Shown in pieces: positions 42,273-52,400 of a stretch of 64,000 nt of DNA; position 1 is the first letter of the stretch; each line of letters starts with the position of its first letter. This DNA comes from Dehalobacter alkaniphilus. Its GTDB lineage: Bacteria > Bacillota > Desulfitobacteriia > Desulfitobacteriales > Syntrophobotulaceae. Where the stretch lies: contig CP148031.1 in the NCBI GenBank assembly GCA_040500365.1, positions 2,294,001-2,358,000 on the forward strand, read 5' to 3'. A program made the translations under genes and the position numbers. The notes beneath the pieces are model-generated. The model was not told where the DNA came from and did not search any database. It saw only the letters and a program-made list of their open reading frames with translations.

Positions 42273-44636
42273 ATGAAAGTAACAAAGAATAAGACACTGA
42301 TTATTGTTTTCATTGCTGTTTATTATCTTTTTTACCTTACTGCGACCATTAACCAATCCGATTTTTGGGGAAATATTCTCTCGCCGATTGGTGCGCTGAT
42401 TTCATTTTTTCTGCTTTTGCAGGCCTATTATAAATCAAGCCAGCCAAAGTATGTTCGTTACATCTGGCTGTTTTTTTCTTTTGCTTCCCTTTCTTGGGCA
42501 GTCGGTGACTTCATGTGGGACTATTCTGTTTGGATACTTGGAATTGATCCAATAGAGGACTTGTTTGTTGCAGCCCTGTATTTTGGCACCAATCTTTTTC
42601 TTTCGATAAGTTCTGTCATCTTTGCCCTAAACCGTTTCAGGAGATGGAATGCCCTGCAGCTGCTGATTGACAGTCTGGCGATGTCTGTTTCCATCCTGCT
42701 ATTGATCTGGATCATTTACTTTGATGCGAACTACGAGAACCTTTATCTCGTTTCCAGAGGCGGCTGGACTTCAGCTATGAGCATTGTTCTTGATATTGGC
42801 ATGATGACCGGTATAGCCATCTGGTTCTTCTCAATCCGGGCCGGTAATATCGCAGCCTCCGTCCGGCTCGCAGCAAGTTCCGTTTTGGCTTTTGCTTTGA
42901 TCGATTTGGTCTATTATTATCTCTATCTGCATGATCTTTATATTCCGAATTCAGTGATTGATTCGGTTTATATGGCGACATTGCTAGGCATTGCGCTCAG
43001 TGCGCTTATAACACCCGAGAATATAAAAGCAGGGGCTGATGATCTTGAGCTATATGGGGATTATTCCAACGAAGGCTACAGAAATCAGGGGTTACTTTTA
43101 TTGGTCGGACCTATTATTATTCTATTTTTCGTTGGATTCAATATCCAGAGCTTATTGATTTATCTCATTATTATCTTTCTTCATGGAATATTGAGCAATC
43201 ATATTCAGAATTCCATCAAAGACCAACGTCTCTTAACAAGAGAAAAAGAGCTGAATGCTGAACTTGAAAAACGTATTGATGAACGTACCCGGGAGCTTTC
43301 GGAAAAAGCCAGAGAACTCGAGAAGAAAAACCGCCAGCTGCATTACCTTTCCAGTCAAGATATCGTAACCAAGCTTTATAACCGCCGCTTCTTTCTGGAA
43401 GCTGTGCAGGAAAAAATCAGAAACTGCCAGGCCGATGATATTCTCGTCCTGTTATTTCTCGATATTGACCGGTTCAAAACGATCAATGATGTTTATGGCC
43501 ATATTATCGGAGATAAACTGATCATTGCTCTTTCCAAGCGTCTCCAGAAATTTGCCGATCCTGAACATGACCTGCTGGCCCGCTTCGGCGGTGATGAATT
43601 TGTGCTGGCGTTCCATGGCAAATATCACAACGCAGATATTGAGAACCTGGCCCAAAGTATCATCGCCATCTGTACAGAACCAATCCAGCTCAGTAAATAT
43701 ACATTCCACATAACGATCAGTGTCGGGATCTCCATTTACCCGCATGATGCTTCAAGTCTTGACGCCCTGATCCAGAATTCCGATATAGCGATGTATGAGG
43801 CCAAAAAAATAGGGTTCAATAAATACGTCTTTTTCAATGAGCAAATCAATGCGATCCTCCAAAGGAATCTAAAGCTTGAAATTTTATTGCGAAAAGCGAT
43901 CTATGATAAAGAATTTTCACTTCATTACCAGCCCCAGTTCAGCATACCGGATAACAGTCTTATCGGGATTGAAGCACTGCTCCGCTGGAATAGTCCGGCC
44001 GAAGGTTCAATTCCTCCGAGTGAATTCATTTCGATTGCAGAGGAGACAGACCTGATTATTCCGCTTGGAAAATGGGTGATGAACAGGGCGATCCGCCAAA
44101 TTGCCGAATGGAACAACCGTTATCAGACCACTCTGAAAATGGGCATCAACGTTTCGATCAAACAGCTAAATCATAAAGAATTTGGTGAAATGATCAAATC
44201 AGCAATCAAGTTCTATGCTGTTCCTCCGGAATGGATTGATATGGAGATCACTGAAAGCATAGCAATCGAAGAAGCCTACGATATTCACAAGATTACCAAA
44301 ACGATCAGGGATCTCGGAATCTCTATCTCAATTGATGACTTTGGAACCGGCTATTCCTCTTTAAATCATTTGAAGATGTTCCCATTCGACCGCATAAAAT
44401 TTCCCAAACTCTCGATTGATCATATTGTCAATGATGAGTTTGACAAAGAAATTGTACGTTCGATTATTGTGCTGGCGAATTTTATGAAAATTAAAACTAT
44501 CGCCGAAGGCGTTGAAACTGCAGCCCAATACGACGTGTTGAAAGAATTGGGCTGTGATCAGATTCAAGGCTACTATCTGGCCAAGCCTATGCCGGCTAAA
44601 GAGTTCGAAAAAGCATTTTTTAACTTACCCCAATAG
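42273..44636 (+). CDS. Membrane GGDEF-EAL cyclic-di-GMP protein
   Basis: 787 residues. Eight or nine membrane spans fill residues 1-310, a short coiled coil follows (LEKRIDERTRELSEKAREL), then GGDEF and EAL domains. The diguanylate cyclase site is intact (ARFGGDEFVLAF). The phosphodiesterase domain has IGIEALLRW, NVSIKQL, EITES, DDFGTGYSSL, the conserved lysine (IKFPKLSID, with Pro where Asp is usual) and AEGVET. Either activity could dominate; the sensor domain is not recognised. Monocistronic, divergent from ylxM. Confidence 0.9.
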   Translation: MKVTKNKTLIIVFIAVYYLFYLTATINQSDFWGNILSPIGALISFFLLLQAYYKSSQPKYVRYIWLFFSFASLSWAVGDFMWDYSVWILGIDPIEDLFVAALYFGTNLFLSISSVIFALNRFRRWNALQLLIDSLAMSVSILLLIWIIYFDANYENLYLVSRGGWTSAMSIVLDIGMMTGIAIWFFSIRAGNIAASVRLAASSVLAFALIDLVYYYLYLHDLYIPNSVIDSVYMATLLGIALSALITPENIKAGADDLELYGDYSNEGYRNQGLLLLVGPIIILFFVGFNIQSLLIYLIIIFLHGILSNHIQNSIKDQRLLTREKELNAELEKRIDERTRELSEKARELEKKNRQLHYLSSQDIVTKLYNRRFFLEAVQEKIRNCQADDILVLLFLDIDRFKTINDVYGHIIGDKLIIALSKRLQKFADPEHDLLARFGGDEFVLAFHGKYHNADIENLAQSIIAICTEPIQLSKYTFHITISVGISIYPHDASSLDALIQNSDIAMYEAKKIGFNKYVFFNEQINAILQRNLKLEILLRKAIYDKEFSLHYQPQFSIPDNSLIGIEALLRWNSPAEGSIPPSEFISIAEETDLIIPLGKWVMNRAIRQIAEWNNRYQTTLKMGINVSIKQLNHKEFGEMIKSAIKFYAVPPEWIDMEITESIAIEEAYDIHKITKTIRDLGISISIDDFGTGYSSLNHLKMFPFDRIKFPKLSIDHIVNDEFDKEIVRSIIVLANFMKIKTIAEGVETAAQYDVLKELGCDQIQGYYLAKPMPAKEFEKAFFNLPQ

Positions 44637-44735
44637 TTCCTTTTAGAAAATTCTTCAGTAAATTCTTCAATCATTTCTTTATTAAATTTTACAGAATTTC
44701 TCTTGTTTAACCGAGTCGGCAGGATAGCGAGAAGC

Positions 44736-46034
44736 TCAGACTTCAGACGCTATTCTCCTGGCTCTTTTTTCTGCTTCGCGGCAGATTTTCTGCTCGTCAA
44801 GTGTCAGCAGTCTCCCGTCTTCCATCAGGATCTTTCCGTCGACGATTGCCGTTCTGACATCCCCGCCCCTGGCACAGTAAACCAGATGCGAAGGTATCGA
44901 GAACCTCGGATAGAAATGCGGCTGATCAAAGTCAATCGAAATTATATCAGCTTTATAGCCGGGCTGAAGTTTGCCTAGATCCTTCAGTCCTGCCACGGTT
45001 GCCCCTCCGGTCGTCGCCATTCTCAGAACTTCATAGGCTTTGAGGTCTTCAGGGGAGCCAACCAGTTTTTGCTGGAAGGAAGCCGAACGCATTTCCCCAA
45101 ACATATCAAGATCATTATTGCTGGAAGTACCGTCTGTTCCAAGTCCGACAGTAATTCCCCGCTTAAGCATTTCCGGAATCCGTGCTGTTCCGCTGCTCAG
45201 TTTCATATTGCTTTCCGGGTTATGGGCAACCCCTACGTTATACTTTTTAAGTATATCCAGTTCGGCATCATTCAGGTAAACACAGTGGGCAGCAATCATT
45301 TGTCCTCCCAATATACCCTGTTGTTCCAGCCAGCAGAGCGGCGTTGTTCCATATCTCTCCCTGATCGTAACGAGTTCGGATTGTGTCTCCGCGAGATGGA
45401 TATGGATGCCGGTCCCTAACCTATCGGCCTCCTGTTTTACAGTCAGCAAAAATTCTCCTGAACAGGTATACGGGGCATGCGGGCCAAACATAATCTTAAT
45501 TCGTCCGTCCCCGGCGTTATGATATTTCCGGAATAATTCAATATTTTCCTGCAGTGATCTGTTTCCAGCTTCTTTATTGTGCTCAATCATGCCGCGGGAC
45601 AGCAGTGCCCTGGTCCCTGATTCCAAAACTGCCCTGGCCGTTTCTTCTTCACTGATATACATATCCGTCATGGTCGTCGTGCCGGAACGGAGCATCTCAC
45701 AAAGAGCAAGCGAACTCCCCCAGTAGATATCTTCCGGTGTCATTTTATCTTCAAAAGGCCAGACCTTTTCCTGCAGCCAGGGCATAAGCGGCATATCATC
45801 GGCATAGCCGCGCAGCAGCGTCATTGCAGCATGCGTGTGCGTGTTAATAAGTCCGGGCATCACAACATGATTTGTTAAATTCAGGACTCTGTCCGGATTA
45901 AAACCCGCCGGGGCTGTTCCTCTCTCCCCGACAGAAACAATCCGGTCCCCGTCTATCGCAATTTCTCCCTGCGGATAGAAATCCTGCGCATCGGTCATCG
46001 GCAAAATCATCGCTCTGATTAGATACCTGGACAT
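44736..46034 (-). CDS. mtaD: 5-methylthioadenosine / S-adenosylhomocysteine deaminase
   Basis: Amidohydrolase that deaminates MTA to methylthioinosine (and SAH to SIH). 432 residues with metal ligands in LINTHTHAAMTLLRG, GIHIHLAETQSE, IAAHCVYL and LGTDGTSSNNDLDM. The C-terminal beta domain reads PGYKADIISID. The neighbouring mtnA and mtnP genes, on the same strand, suggest action on MTA. A terminator lies between mtnA and this gene, so it may have its own promoter. Confidence 0.9.
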   Translation of the reverse strand: MSRYLIRAMILPMTDAQDFYPQGEIAIDGDRIVSVGERGTAPAGFNPDRVLNLTNHVVMPGLINTHTHAAMTLLRGYADDMPLMPWLQEKVWPFEDKMTPEDIYWGSSLALCEMLRSGTTTMTDMYISEEETARAVLESGTRALLSRGMIEHNKEAGNRSLQENIELFRKYHNAGDGRIKIMFGPHAPYTCSGEFLLTVKQEADRLGTGIHIHLAETQSELVTIRERYGTTPLCWLEQQGILGGQMIAAHCVYLNDAELDILKKYNVGVAHNPESNMKLSSGTARIPEMLKRGITVGLGTDGTSSNNDLDMFGEMRSASFQQKLVGSPEDLKAYEVLRMATTGGATVAGLKDLGKLQPGYKADIISIDFDQPHFYPRFSIPSHLVYCARGGDVRTAIVDGKILMEDGRLLTLDEQKICREAEKRARRIASEV

Positions 46035-46082
46035 TGTTTGTTACCTTCTTTCTCTTCTATATCATTTGACTCCTGTTTGCAG

Positions 46083-46127
46083 AAAAAAACGGCTTAAATG
46101 AACCTGTACAAAAATCCATTTGAGCCG
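46083..46127 (-). terminator. Terminator after mtnA
   Basis: On the minus strand CGGCTCAAATG pairs with CATTTAAGCCG, followed by TTTTTTT. 21 bp beyond the mtnA stop. Confidence 0.88.
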
Positions 46128-46147
46128 AATGTTTTTTCTATTTTGTA

Positions 46148-47182
46148 TTATCTTACTAGCATCTTCACCATATTTACAGAGTAGGGCGGGGATATGATCC
46201 CTTTTTCCGTAATAATCCCGGTAATATATTTTGCCGACGTAATATCAAAAGCAGGATTGTACACACTGACTTCATCGGGAACAATCCGTACATCCATGAT
46301 TTTTCGAACTTCCTGATCGTCCCGCTCTTCCACAGGGATGTCGTCCCCGCCAGATATTTTCAAATCAATGGACGTTGTCGGTGCCGCCACATAAAACGGA
46401 ATTTGATGAGCAGCAGCCAGCACGGCCAGCGAATAGGTTCCGATCTTGTTGGCCGTATCGCCGTTGGCGGCGATACGGTCCGCCCCTACGATAACCATAT
46501 CGACTTTCCCCTGCTGCATCAGATAGCCGGCCATATTATCCGTAATCAACGTCAACGGGATCTGATCCTGAAGGAGCTCCCAGGCCGTTAATCTGGCCCC
46601 CTGTAAAAGGGGTCTCGTTTCGCCTGCAAAGACATGGATCTTTTTCCCGGATTCATGTGCAGTCCTAATAATCCCCAGGGCTGTCCCAAATTCAACCGTA
46701 GCAAGACTGCCTGTATTGCAGTGCGTCAGAATATTTGCTTTTTCCGGAATCAGCGTGTTGCCGTATTCCCCAATACGTTTGTTCATTCTGCGGTCATCTT
46801 CGGCAATTTCATTCGCTTCATTAATTAAAGCTGCCCGAATATTTCCGATATCATTCATATTCAAAAATTCTCTGAATTTATCTTCCATTTTTCTAAGTGC
46901 CCAAAAAAGGTTTACAGCAGTTGGACGTGTTCCTTCCAAAACGGTCCGAACCTCATCCATATAGTCTTTAAAGTCTTCACCGCTTCCGCGGTATTCGGCA
47001 GCCCCCAGCGCAAAGCCGTAGGCTGCAGCCGCCCCGATTGCTGGAGCTCCGCGAACTTCCATATTCTTTATTGCCTCTGCCATTTCTTTGTAAGAATGTA
47101 TTTCGCGGTATTGTTCGACAAACGGCAATTTCGTCTGATCGAGTATCAACAAATGATCTCCCTGCCATTGAAGCGCTTTCAC
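46148..47182 (-). CDS. mtnA: Methylthioribose-1-phosphate isomerase
   Basis: Converts MTR-1-P to methylthioribulose-1-P. 344 residues of the eIF2B-like isomerase family: MEVRGAPAIGAAAAYG, the catalytic Cys in LTHCNTGSLATVEFGTALG, catalytic Asp in VIVGADRIAANGDTANKIGT, and YVAAPTTSIDL. GTG start at 47182. It lies 43 bp after mtnP. No mtnK, mtnB/C/D or aldolase gene follows in the window, so the fate of the product is not shown. Confidence 0.94.
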   Translation of the reverse strand: MKALQWQGDHLLILDQTKLPFVEQYREIHSYKEMAEAIKNMEVRGAPAIGAAAAYGFALGAAEYRGSGEDFKDYMDEVRTVLEGTRPTAVNLFWALRKMEDKFREFLNMNDIGNIRAALINEANEIAEDDRRMNKRIGEYGNTLIPEKANILTHCNTGSLATVEFGTALGIIRTAHESGKKIHVFAGETRPLLQGARLTAWELLQDQIPLTLITDNMAGYLMQQGKVDMVIVGADRIAANGDTANKIGTYSLAVLAAAHQIPFYVAAPTTSIDLKISGGDDIPVEERDDQEVRKIMDVRIVPDEVSVYNPAFDITSAKYITGIITEKGIISPPYSVNMVKMLVR

Positions 47183-47200
47183 ACGATTTCCGCCTTTCTT

Positions 47201-47224
47201 AAGAAAACTTGGCTGGTGTCAACC
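47201..47224. repeat. Short dispersed motif aagaaaacttggctggtgtc, copy 2 of 3
   Basis: Same motif as at 39441 and 55200, in the gap between mtnP and mtnA. Confidence 0.4.
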
Positions 47225-47225
47225 T

Positions 47226-48008
47226 TTAAAATAAGCCTGCTTCTTTGCTTCCGGTAGTACAGTAACACCGCTGGTCATGATCCATGATCTTACAGGTGCT
47301 TTCCACCAATGCTGCCACAGTTTTGCTCAACAAGTCCATAGTAGCGATTACTTCGGCATGTGTCAATGGGTCTTTTTTAATACCCGCAGCCTGATTGGTT
47401 ACGAGGGCCATGGTCGCATAGCACATTCCAAGTTCCCTGGCCAATACCACTTCCGGAACTCCGGTCATTCCTACCAGGTGCCCGCCCAGCATCCGGAACA
47501 TGTTTATTTCCGCCGGAGTTTCAAAACGGGGACCTTCGGTACAGACATAGACCCCGCCGTTTTTCACGTTTAAGTCAGATCTTGCTGCACCTTCTATGAT
47601 ATGATTACGCACATCGGGACAGTAAGGTTCCGAAACATCGACATGCAAAACCCCCTGTTCCCCATCCTCAAAAAAAGTCGCCGCGCGGCTTTTCGTAAAA
47701 TCGAGAAACTGATCCGGCAAGACAATATCACCGATTCGATAAGCTTCAGATATGGAACCTACTGCACCTGTCGCCAAAATTTTTTTCACGCCTATTTTTT
47801 TGAGGGCCCAGATATTGGCCCGGTAATTAATCAGGTGAGGCGGGCAGGTATGCTTTGCACCATGTCTTTTTAAAAACACCATTCCAATCCCGCCGATGAA
47901 CCCTTCAGCCAGCTGAACAGAACCATACGGCGTTTCAACTGTCTTCTCGGTCCTATCGTCAAGCGCCAGATTTTCAATTCCGGTGCCGCCAATCAGTGCA
48001 AAATCCAA
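47226..48008 (-). CDS. mtnP: MTA/MTI phosphorylase of the MtnP family
   Basis: Purine-nucleoside-phosphorylase-type trimeric enzyme. 260 residues: ALIGGTGIENL, the phosphate segment KRHGAKHTCPPHLINYRAN, ATGAVGSISE, the substrate loop CTEGPRFETPAEI and LVGMTGVPEVVLARELGMCYA. The TTG at 48008 lies 2 bp after ftsY, behind GAGGAGG. Next to mtaD and mtnA the likely substrate is methylthioinosine, as in the Pseudomonas aeruginosa route, though methylthioadenosine cannot be excluded. Confidence 0.9.
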   Translation of the reverse strand: MDFALIGGTGIENLALDDRTEKTVETPYGSVQLAEGFIGGIGMVFLKRHGAKHTCPPHLINYRANIWALKKIGVKKILATGAVGSISEAYRIGDIVLPDQFLDFTKSRAATFFEDGEQGVLHVDVSEPYCPDVRNHIIEGAARSDLNVKNGGVYVCTEGPRFETPAEINMFRMLGGHLVGMTGVPEVVLARELGMCYATMALVTNQAAGIKKDPLTHAEVIATMDLLSKTVAALVESTCKIMDHDQRCYCTTGSKEAGLF

Positions 48009-48010
48009 GA

Positions 48011-48937
48011 CTATTCCTCCTCAGAACGGTCAAACAAGGCCCGGGCAAATTCCCTCGGTTCAAAAGGCCTTAAATCTTCTGCCCCTTCACCGATTCCAAT
48101 CAATTTTACCGGGATATCCGCTTCATTGCGGATCCCCAGGATTACGCCGCCTTTAGCTGTACCGTCCAGCTTGGTGAGTATGATCCCTGTCACATCGACT
48201 GCTTCCTTGAACAGTTTCACCTGCTGGATGGCGTTCTGTCCGGTCGTTGCATCGAGTACCAGCAGCACCTCGTGCGGGGCATCCGGAACTTCGCGCTCGA
48301 CCACCTTTTTGATCTTGGTCAATTCTTTCATCAGATTCACTTTATTGTGCAGTCTTCCGGCAGTATCGATCAAGAGGACATCTGCATTCCGGGATCTTGC
48401 CGCATGAAGCGCATCGAAAGCCACCGCAGCAGGATCAGCCCCCTCCGACTGTTTGATGACCTCTGTCCCGGACCGTTCTCCCCATACTTCCAATTGCTCG
48501 ATCGCTGCTGCTCGGAAAGTATCCCCTGCCGCCAGCAAAACATTTTTGCCCTGGCCCTGCAGATTTTTGGCCAGCTTGCCAATCGTGGTCGTTTTTCCTA
48601 CACCGTTGACACCAACGATCAGATAGACGGTGGGCTTGGAATCTGCAAAAGACAAGGGAATCTCTTCACCCAATAGCGCAGTAATATGTTCTTGCAGTAC
48701 ATCCCTCAGCTCGGAGCGGTCGTTAATTTTTTGTTCTTTGACGGATGCACGCAGCATTCCAACCAATTTCAGTGTTGTATTGACACCTACATCTGATTGA
48801 AGTAGAATCTCTTCCAATTCTTCATAAAGATCTTCATCAATTTTGCCTGAGCCGGTAAAGAGCTGTTCAACTTTGCCGACAAAACCTTCTCTGGTTTTGG
48901 TCAAGCGCTCTTTAAGTCTGGAAAATATTCCTGCCAC
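48011..48937 (-). CDS. ftsY: Signal recognition particle receptor FtsY
   Basis: SRP GTPase receptor at the membrane. 308 residues, short acidic A domain. NG domain with VGVNGVGKTTTIGKLA, DTAGRLHNKVNLM, TKLDGTAKGG and the closing GIGEGAEDLRPF. GTG 48937 lies 8 nt after GGAG and gives the usual MAGIFSRLKERL start; earlier starts add no homology. Followed at 2 bp by mtnP. Separated from smc by 470 bp holding two palindromic repeats. Confidence 0.96.
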   Translation of the reverse strand: MAGIFSRLKERLTKTREGFVGKVEQLFTGSGKIDEDLYEELEEILLQSDVGVNTTLKLVGMLRASVKEQKINDRSELRDVLQEHITALLGEEIPLSFADSKPTVYLIVGVNGVGKTTTIGKLAKNLQGQGKNVLLAAGDTFRAAAIEQLEVWGERSGTEVIKQSEGADPAAVAFDALHAARSRNADVLLIDTAGRLHNKVNLMKELTKIKKVVEREVPDAPHEVLLVLDATTGQNAIQQVKLFKEAVDVTGIILTKLDGTAKGGVILGIRNEADIPVKLIGIGEGAEDLRPFEPREFARALFDRSEEE

Positions 48938-49052
48938 TTCATCTTCTCCTATCAAAGCAATATTGCACAACAAAAATTCTACCATATTCGGCTACTTCAA
49001 ACAACTTCATATCCTTCTAAGGAGGCCTTATTACACAGAACCATCTGGGCAA

Positions 49053-49157
49053 GTCTGAGGGCCACAATACCGCTTTTCGGCCGTTGTGCCATCCATGGCA
49101 CAAAAGGCCGCGCTACGCTATCCTGCTCCGCTCACAGCGGAACTGTGGCCCCCAGAC
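49053..49157 (-). repeat. 105-bp palindromic repeat, copy C (inverted)
   Basis: Read on the minus strand: GTCTGGGGGCCACA...TGTGGCCCTCAGAC (one G:U-type pair), with core AGCGGAGCAGGATAGCG and nested GTGCC-ATGGAT-GGCAC. Same length as copies A and B. Flanked by A and T outside the GTCT/AGAC ends. Confidence 0.85.
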
Positions 49158-49266
49158 TGATCATAGGTCTATTCAAGCATGTCTGCAACCAGAATTTAGG
49201 ACGTTTTACTAGTTCAGCGACTCCAAAGCAACATTAGCTTCAAAAGAACCACTAACTCCAAATTAA

Positions 49267-49373
49267 GTCTCCGTGATGGATAGCCAGCGTCAAGCGGAGC
49301 ATGGAGTGCGGAGCGCGGCTGTTTGCGCCACGGAGGGCGCAATCTGCCGAAAGCGGCTATCCATCATGGAGAC
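49267..49373 (+). repeat. 107-bp palindromic repeat, copy D
   Basis: GTCTCCGTGATGGATAGCC is inverted at the right end with one G:U-type pair (19-bp outer stem). Core AAGCGGAGCATGGAGTGCG as in copy B; nested GCGCC-ACGGAG-GGCGC. It lies 109 bp from copy C in opposite orientation; the remainder of 48938-49407 shows no gene. Confidence 0.85.
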
Positions 49374-49407
49374 TAACCCAAGCAAAGCTAATTGTACAAA
49401 GCTAATT

Positions 49408-52400
49408 TTAAATCGCCGGTGCTTCCAGTCTGTCTTCAAGCTCAACAGTCAGCAGCTTCGATACGCCTGATTCTTCCATAGTGATTCCATACAGCCTGTC
49501 CGCGGATTCCATGGTTCCCCTGCGGTGCGAAATAATAATAAACTGCGTATGTTTGGATAGTTTGCGCAGATACTGCACAAATCTTTTGACGTTGACTTCA
49601 TCCAGGGCCGCCTCAATCTCATCCAGGAGGCAAAACGGACTCGGTTTGACTTTCAGGAACGCAAACAGCAAGGCAATCGCCGTAAAGGACCTCTCCCCGC
49701 CTGACAGAAGCGACAGGAGCTGTGCCCTTTTGCCCGGGGGCTGGGCCATGATCCTGACTCCGGTCTCCAGAAGATTGTCCGGATCATCCAGTAACAGTTC
49801 AGCTTGTCCGCCGTTGAAAAGCTGTTTAAATACTTCTTTGAACGCTTCATTGACGGCCGTAAAGCCTTCCTGAAAACGTTCGATCATGCTCTTGTCTAGT
49901 TCCCCGATCAACTCCTGAAGTGTCCTTCCAGCCTCATCCAGATCATTTTTCTGGGTGGACAGGAATTCAAATCTTTTCAGCGTTTCCGGGTATTCCTCAA
50001 GGGCTGTATAATTTACGGGCCCAAGTTCTTCGATTTTTTGTTTGTAAAAAGCAATCTTCTCCTGTAAAGAGTCTTTCTTTTCAGGCGAAAGATAGCCTAA
50101 CGCGTCTTTCCAAGCCAAGTGGTATTCTTCCTGAAGGCGGTCATTTCCGGATTCCCATTCACCCTGCCAGCGGGCAATTCGGAGCTCATTTTGATGAATC
50201 TGCTGTTCCATGTCCCTGGCCTGACTCCGCAGCATCTGAATATCCTGTTCCTGCTTGAGATTATTCGCTGAGAAAGATTCTTTTTCCCTGCGCAGTTCGA
50301 TAAGCTTGAATTTCTGGGCATTTATTTGAACTGTGTATTCCCGAACACTATCTTCCTGTTGTTCCTTGCCGGAATACAGTTCCTGCTCAGCCTGTTGAAG
50401 CCCCACGATCTCCTTGTTTTTTTCTGCGATCAGGTCCTTATTAACCAGAATCCGCTCATTTTCCTCAGTGATCTGCTGAATGATCTGGTTAAACTCCTGC
50501 TCCGATCTGGCAGCCTCAACTTTGGCCGCAGTAATTTTTTCCGAGATTTCCTGCGCCTCTGAAGTTTTTTCTTTCAGCAGTTGTTCCTGTTCGGTCTGCT
50601 CTGACTGCAGAGCCAGAATCTTCTGTTCTGTTTCGTTCAGTAAGTGTCTGGTTTCTTCATATTTGACAGCAAATGCTGTCAGCTCACTGCGGACTTCATC
50701 CAGTTCATACCGGATGACCCGGAAATCCTGTTCCAGTCGGTTCATTCTTTCCTCGTGGTGTTTGCTGTCCACATCGATGATATCTTTAGCCCCATTAATT
50801 TTCAGCAATTCCATATCAATGGTTTCTTTCGCTTCCCCGAGGCCTTCCATTTCTTTCTTTATGGCAGTGTATCGCTGCTTCTTTTCTTCCAGTTCGGCCT
50901 GCATGTCCTTAGTCTTCAAAGACAGTTCTTCAATTTCTCTTGCTCTGCTTAAGAGGCCGCTGCTTTGAGATCTCGTGCTTCCGCCGGTAAGCGACCCACC
51001 GATGTTGACCTGGTCACCCAAGAGCGTCACTACCCTGACCCGGTATTGGTTAGCTTTAGCCAGCTCAATCGCAGAATCCAGATCGTCTGCAACCAGAATT
51101 CTTCCAAGCAGCGACTCCATAATATCTTTAAAACGCGGCTCAAACTTGACCAGATCAACTGCCAGACCCTGAAAACCGTGATGCCGTCTTGTTTTGTCAT
51201 CAAGTGACTGCCTCGTTCCGCGGATTGCATCCAAAGGCAGGAAAGTGGCCCGGCCACTGTTCGTCTTTTTCAAGTATTCAATACATTTTTTCCCGTCCTC
51301 GGTCTTTTCCACAATAATGTTCTGCAGGGAACTCCCCAAAGCGGTTTCCACTGCAAGCTCATATTTGGCCTCTACTTCGATATTGTCGGCCACTGTACCG
51401 AATATAGTCTCACAGGTAATTTGGCCTTTCCGGTAAGCCAGAACCGTCTCCTTGACGCCCCTGTTATACCCCTCCAGACTGTCCTGGAGTGTATGGAGGG
51501 CATGAAGTCTCGCCCCGGTCTGGTCAATTTTACGTTGAAGCTCCGAGTACGCAGTCTCAGCATTTTGTTGTTCCAGCCTGTTGTTTTGGATCGTCTTCCT
51601 GATATTTTCTATTTTTCCCAGAAGTTCGATCTCTCTGGCTTCCAGTTTTTGTTTTTCCTCGATTTGGGCAGTAACCTCCTGAAGCACAGATTCCTTCTCT
51701 GCTTCTTTGGCTTTGATGTTTCGGGTATATTGTTTCTCTTGCTGAAGAAGAGCTTCTTTCTTTTGATTAATTTCAGCAATTTCACTAGCCAGTTTGCTCT
51801 TGTTGGAGAGTTCTTCAAAGATTTCCGTTTTCAGCTCTTCCAGACGCGCTTCCCCGCTTAATTTCCGAAGCTCTTCCAGCTGTTGTTCTTTCTCTTTTAA
51901 ATCCCTAGCTGCATTTTGGAGAATCTCCTGCAGAAGTGTTTGCTTTGCAGCAAGGTTTTCTTTTTTTTCAACGGATGCGGCCAGCGTTTCCTGTGTGGCC
52001 GCCAGTTCTTTTTGCAGGCGCCCAAATTGTTCCTGGATATAGCCGCTTCTCTCGGAAAGCAGGGACAATTCGTGTTCTGCTTCGTTCATTTTATTTTCGA
52101 GAGCGTATATTTCCCCCTGCAGGTCTTGAACACGCTGCTCCAATTGGTTCAGTTCGTACCTGCCGCGTACGCTTAGGTTTTCTTCTTCATTGACCCTCGT
52201 TGTCAGCGCCGTAAATTCCTGACGCAGCGTCTCTTCGGAGGTCTGGGCATTGGTCAGCTTACTGTGTATATCAGAAAGTTCATTAACGATTAAATTAATC
52301 TCGAGCTTTTCCAGCCCTGAGATTAATTCCTTGCTTGTTCTGGCTGTGTCGGCCTGTTCGGCTAACGGCTCGATTCTAGCTTCGACTTCGGCAATAATAT

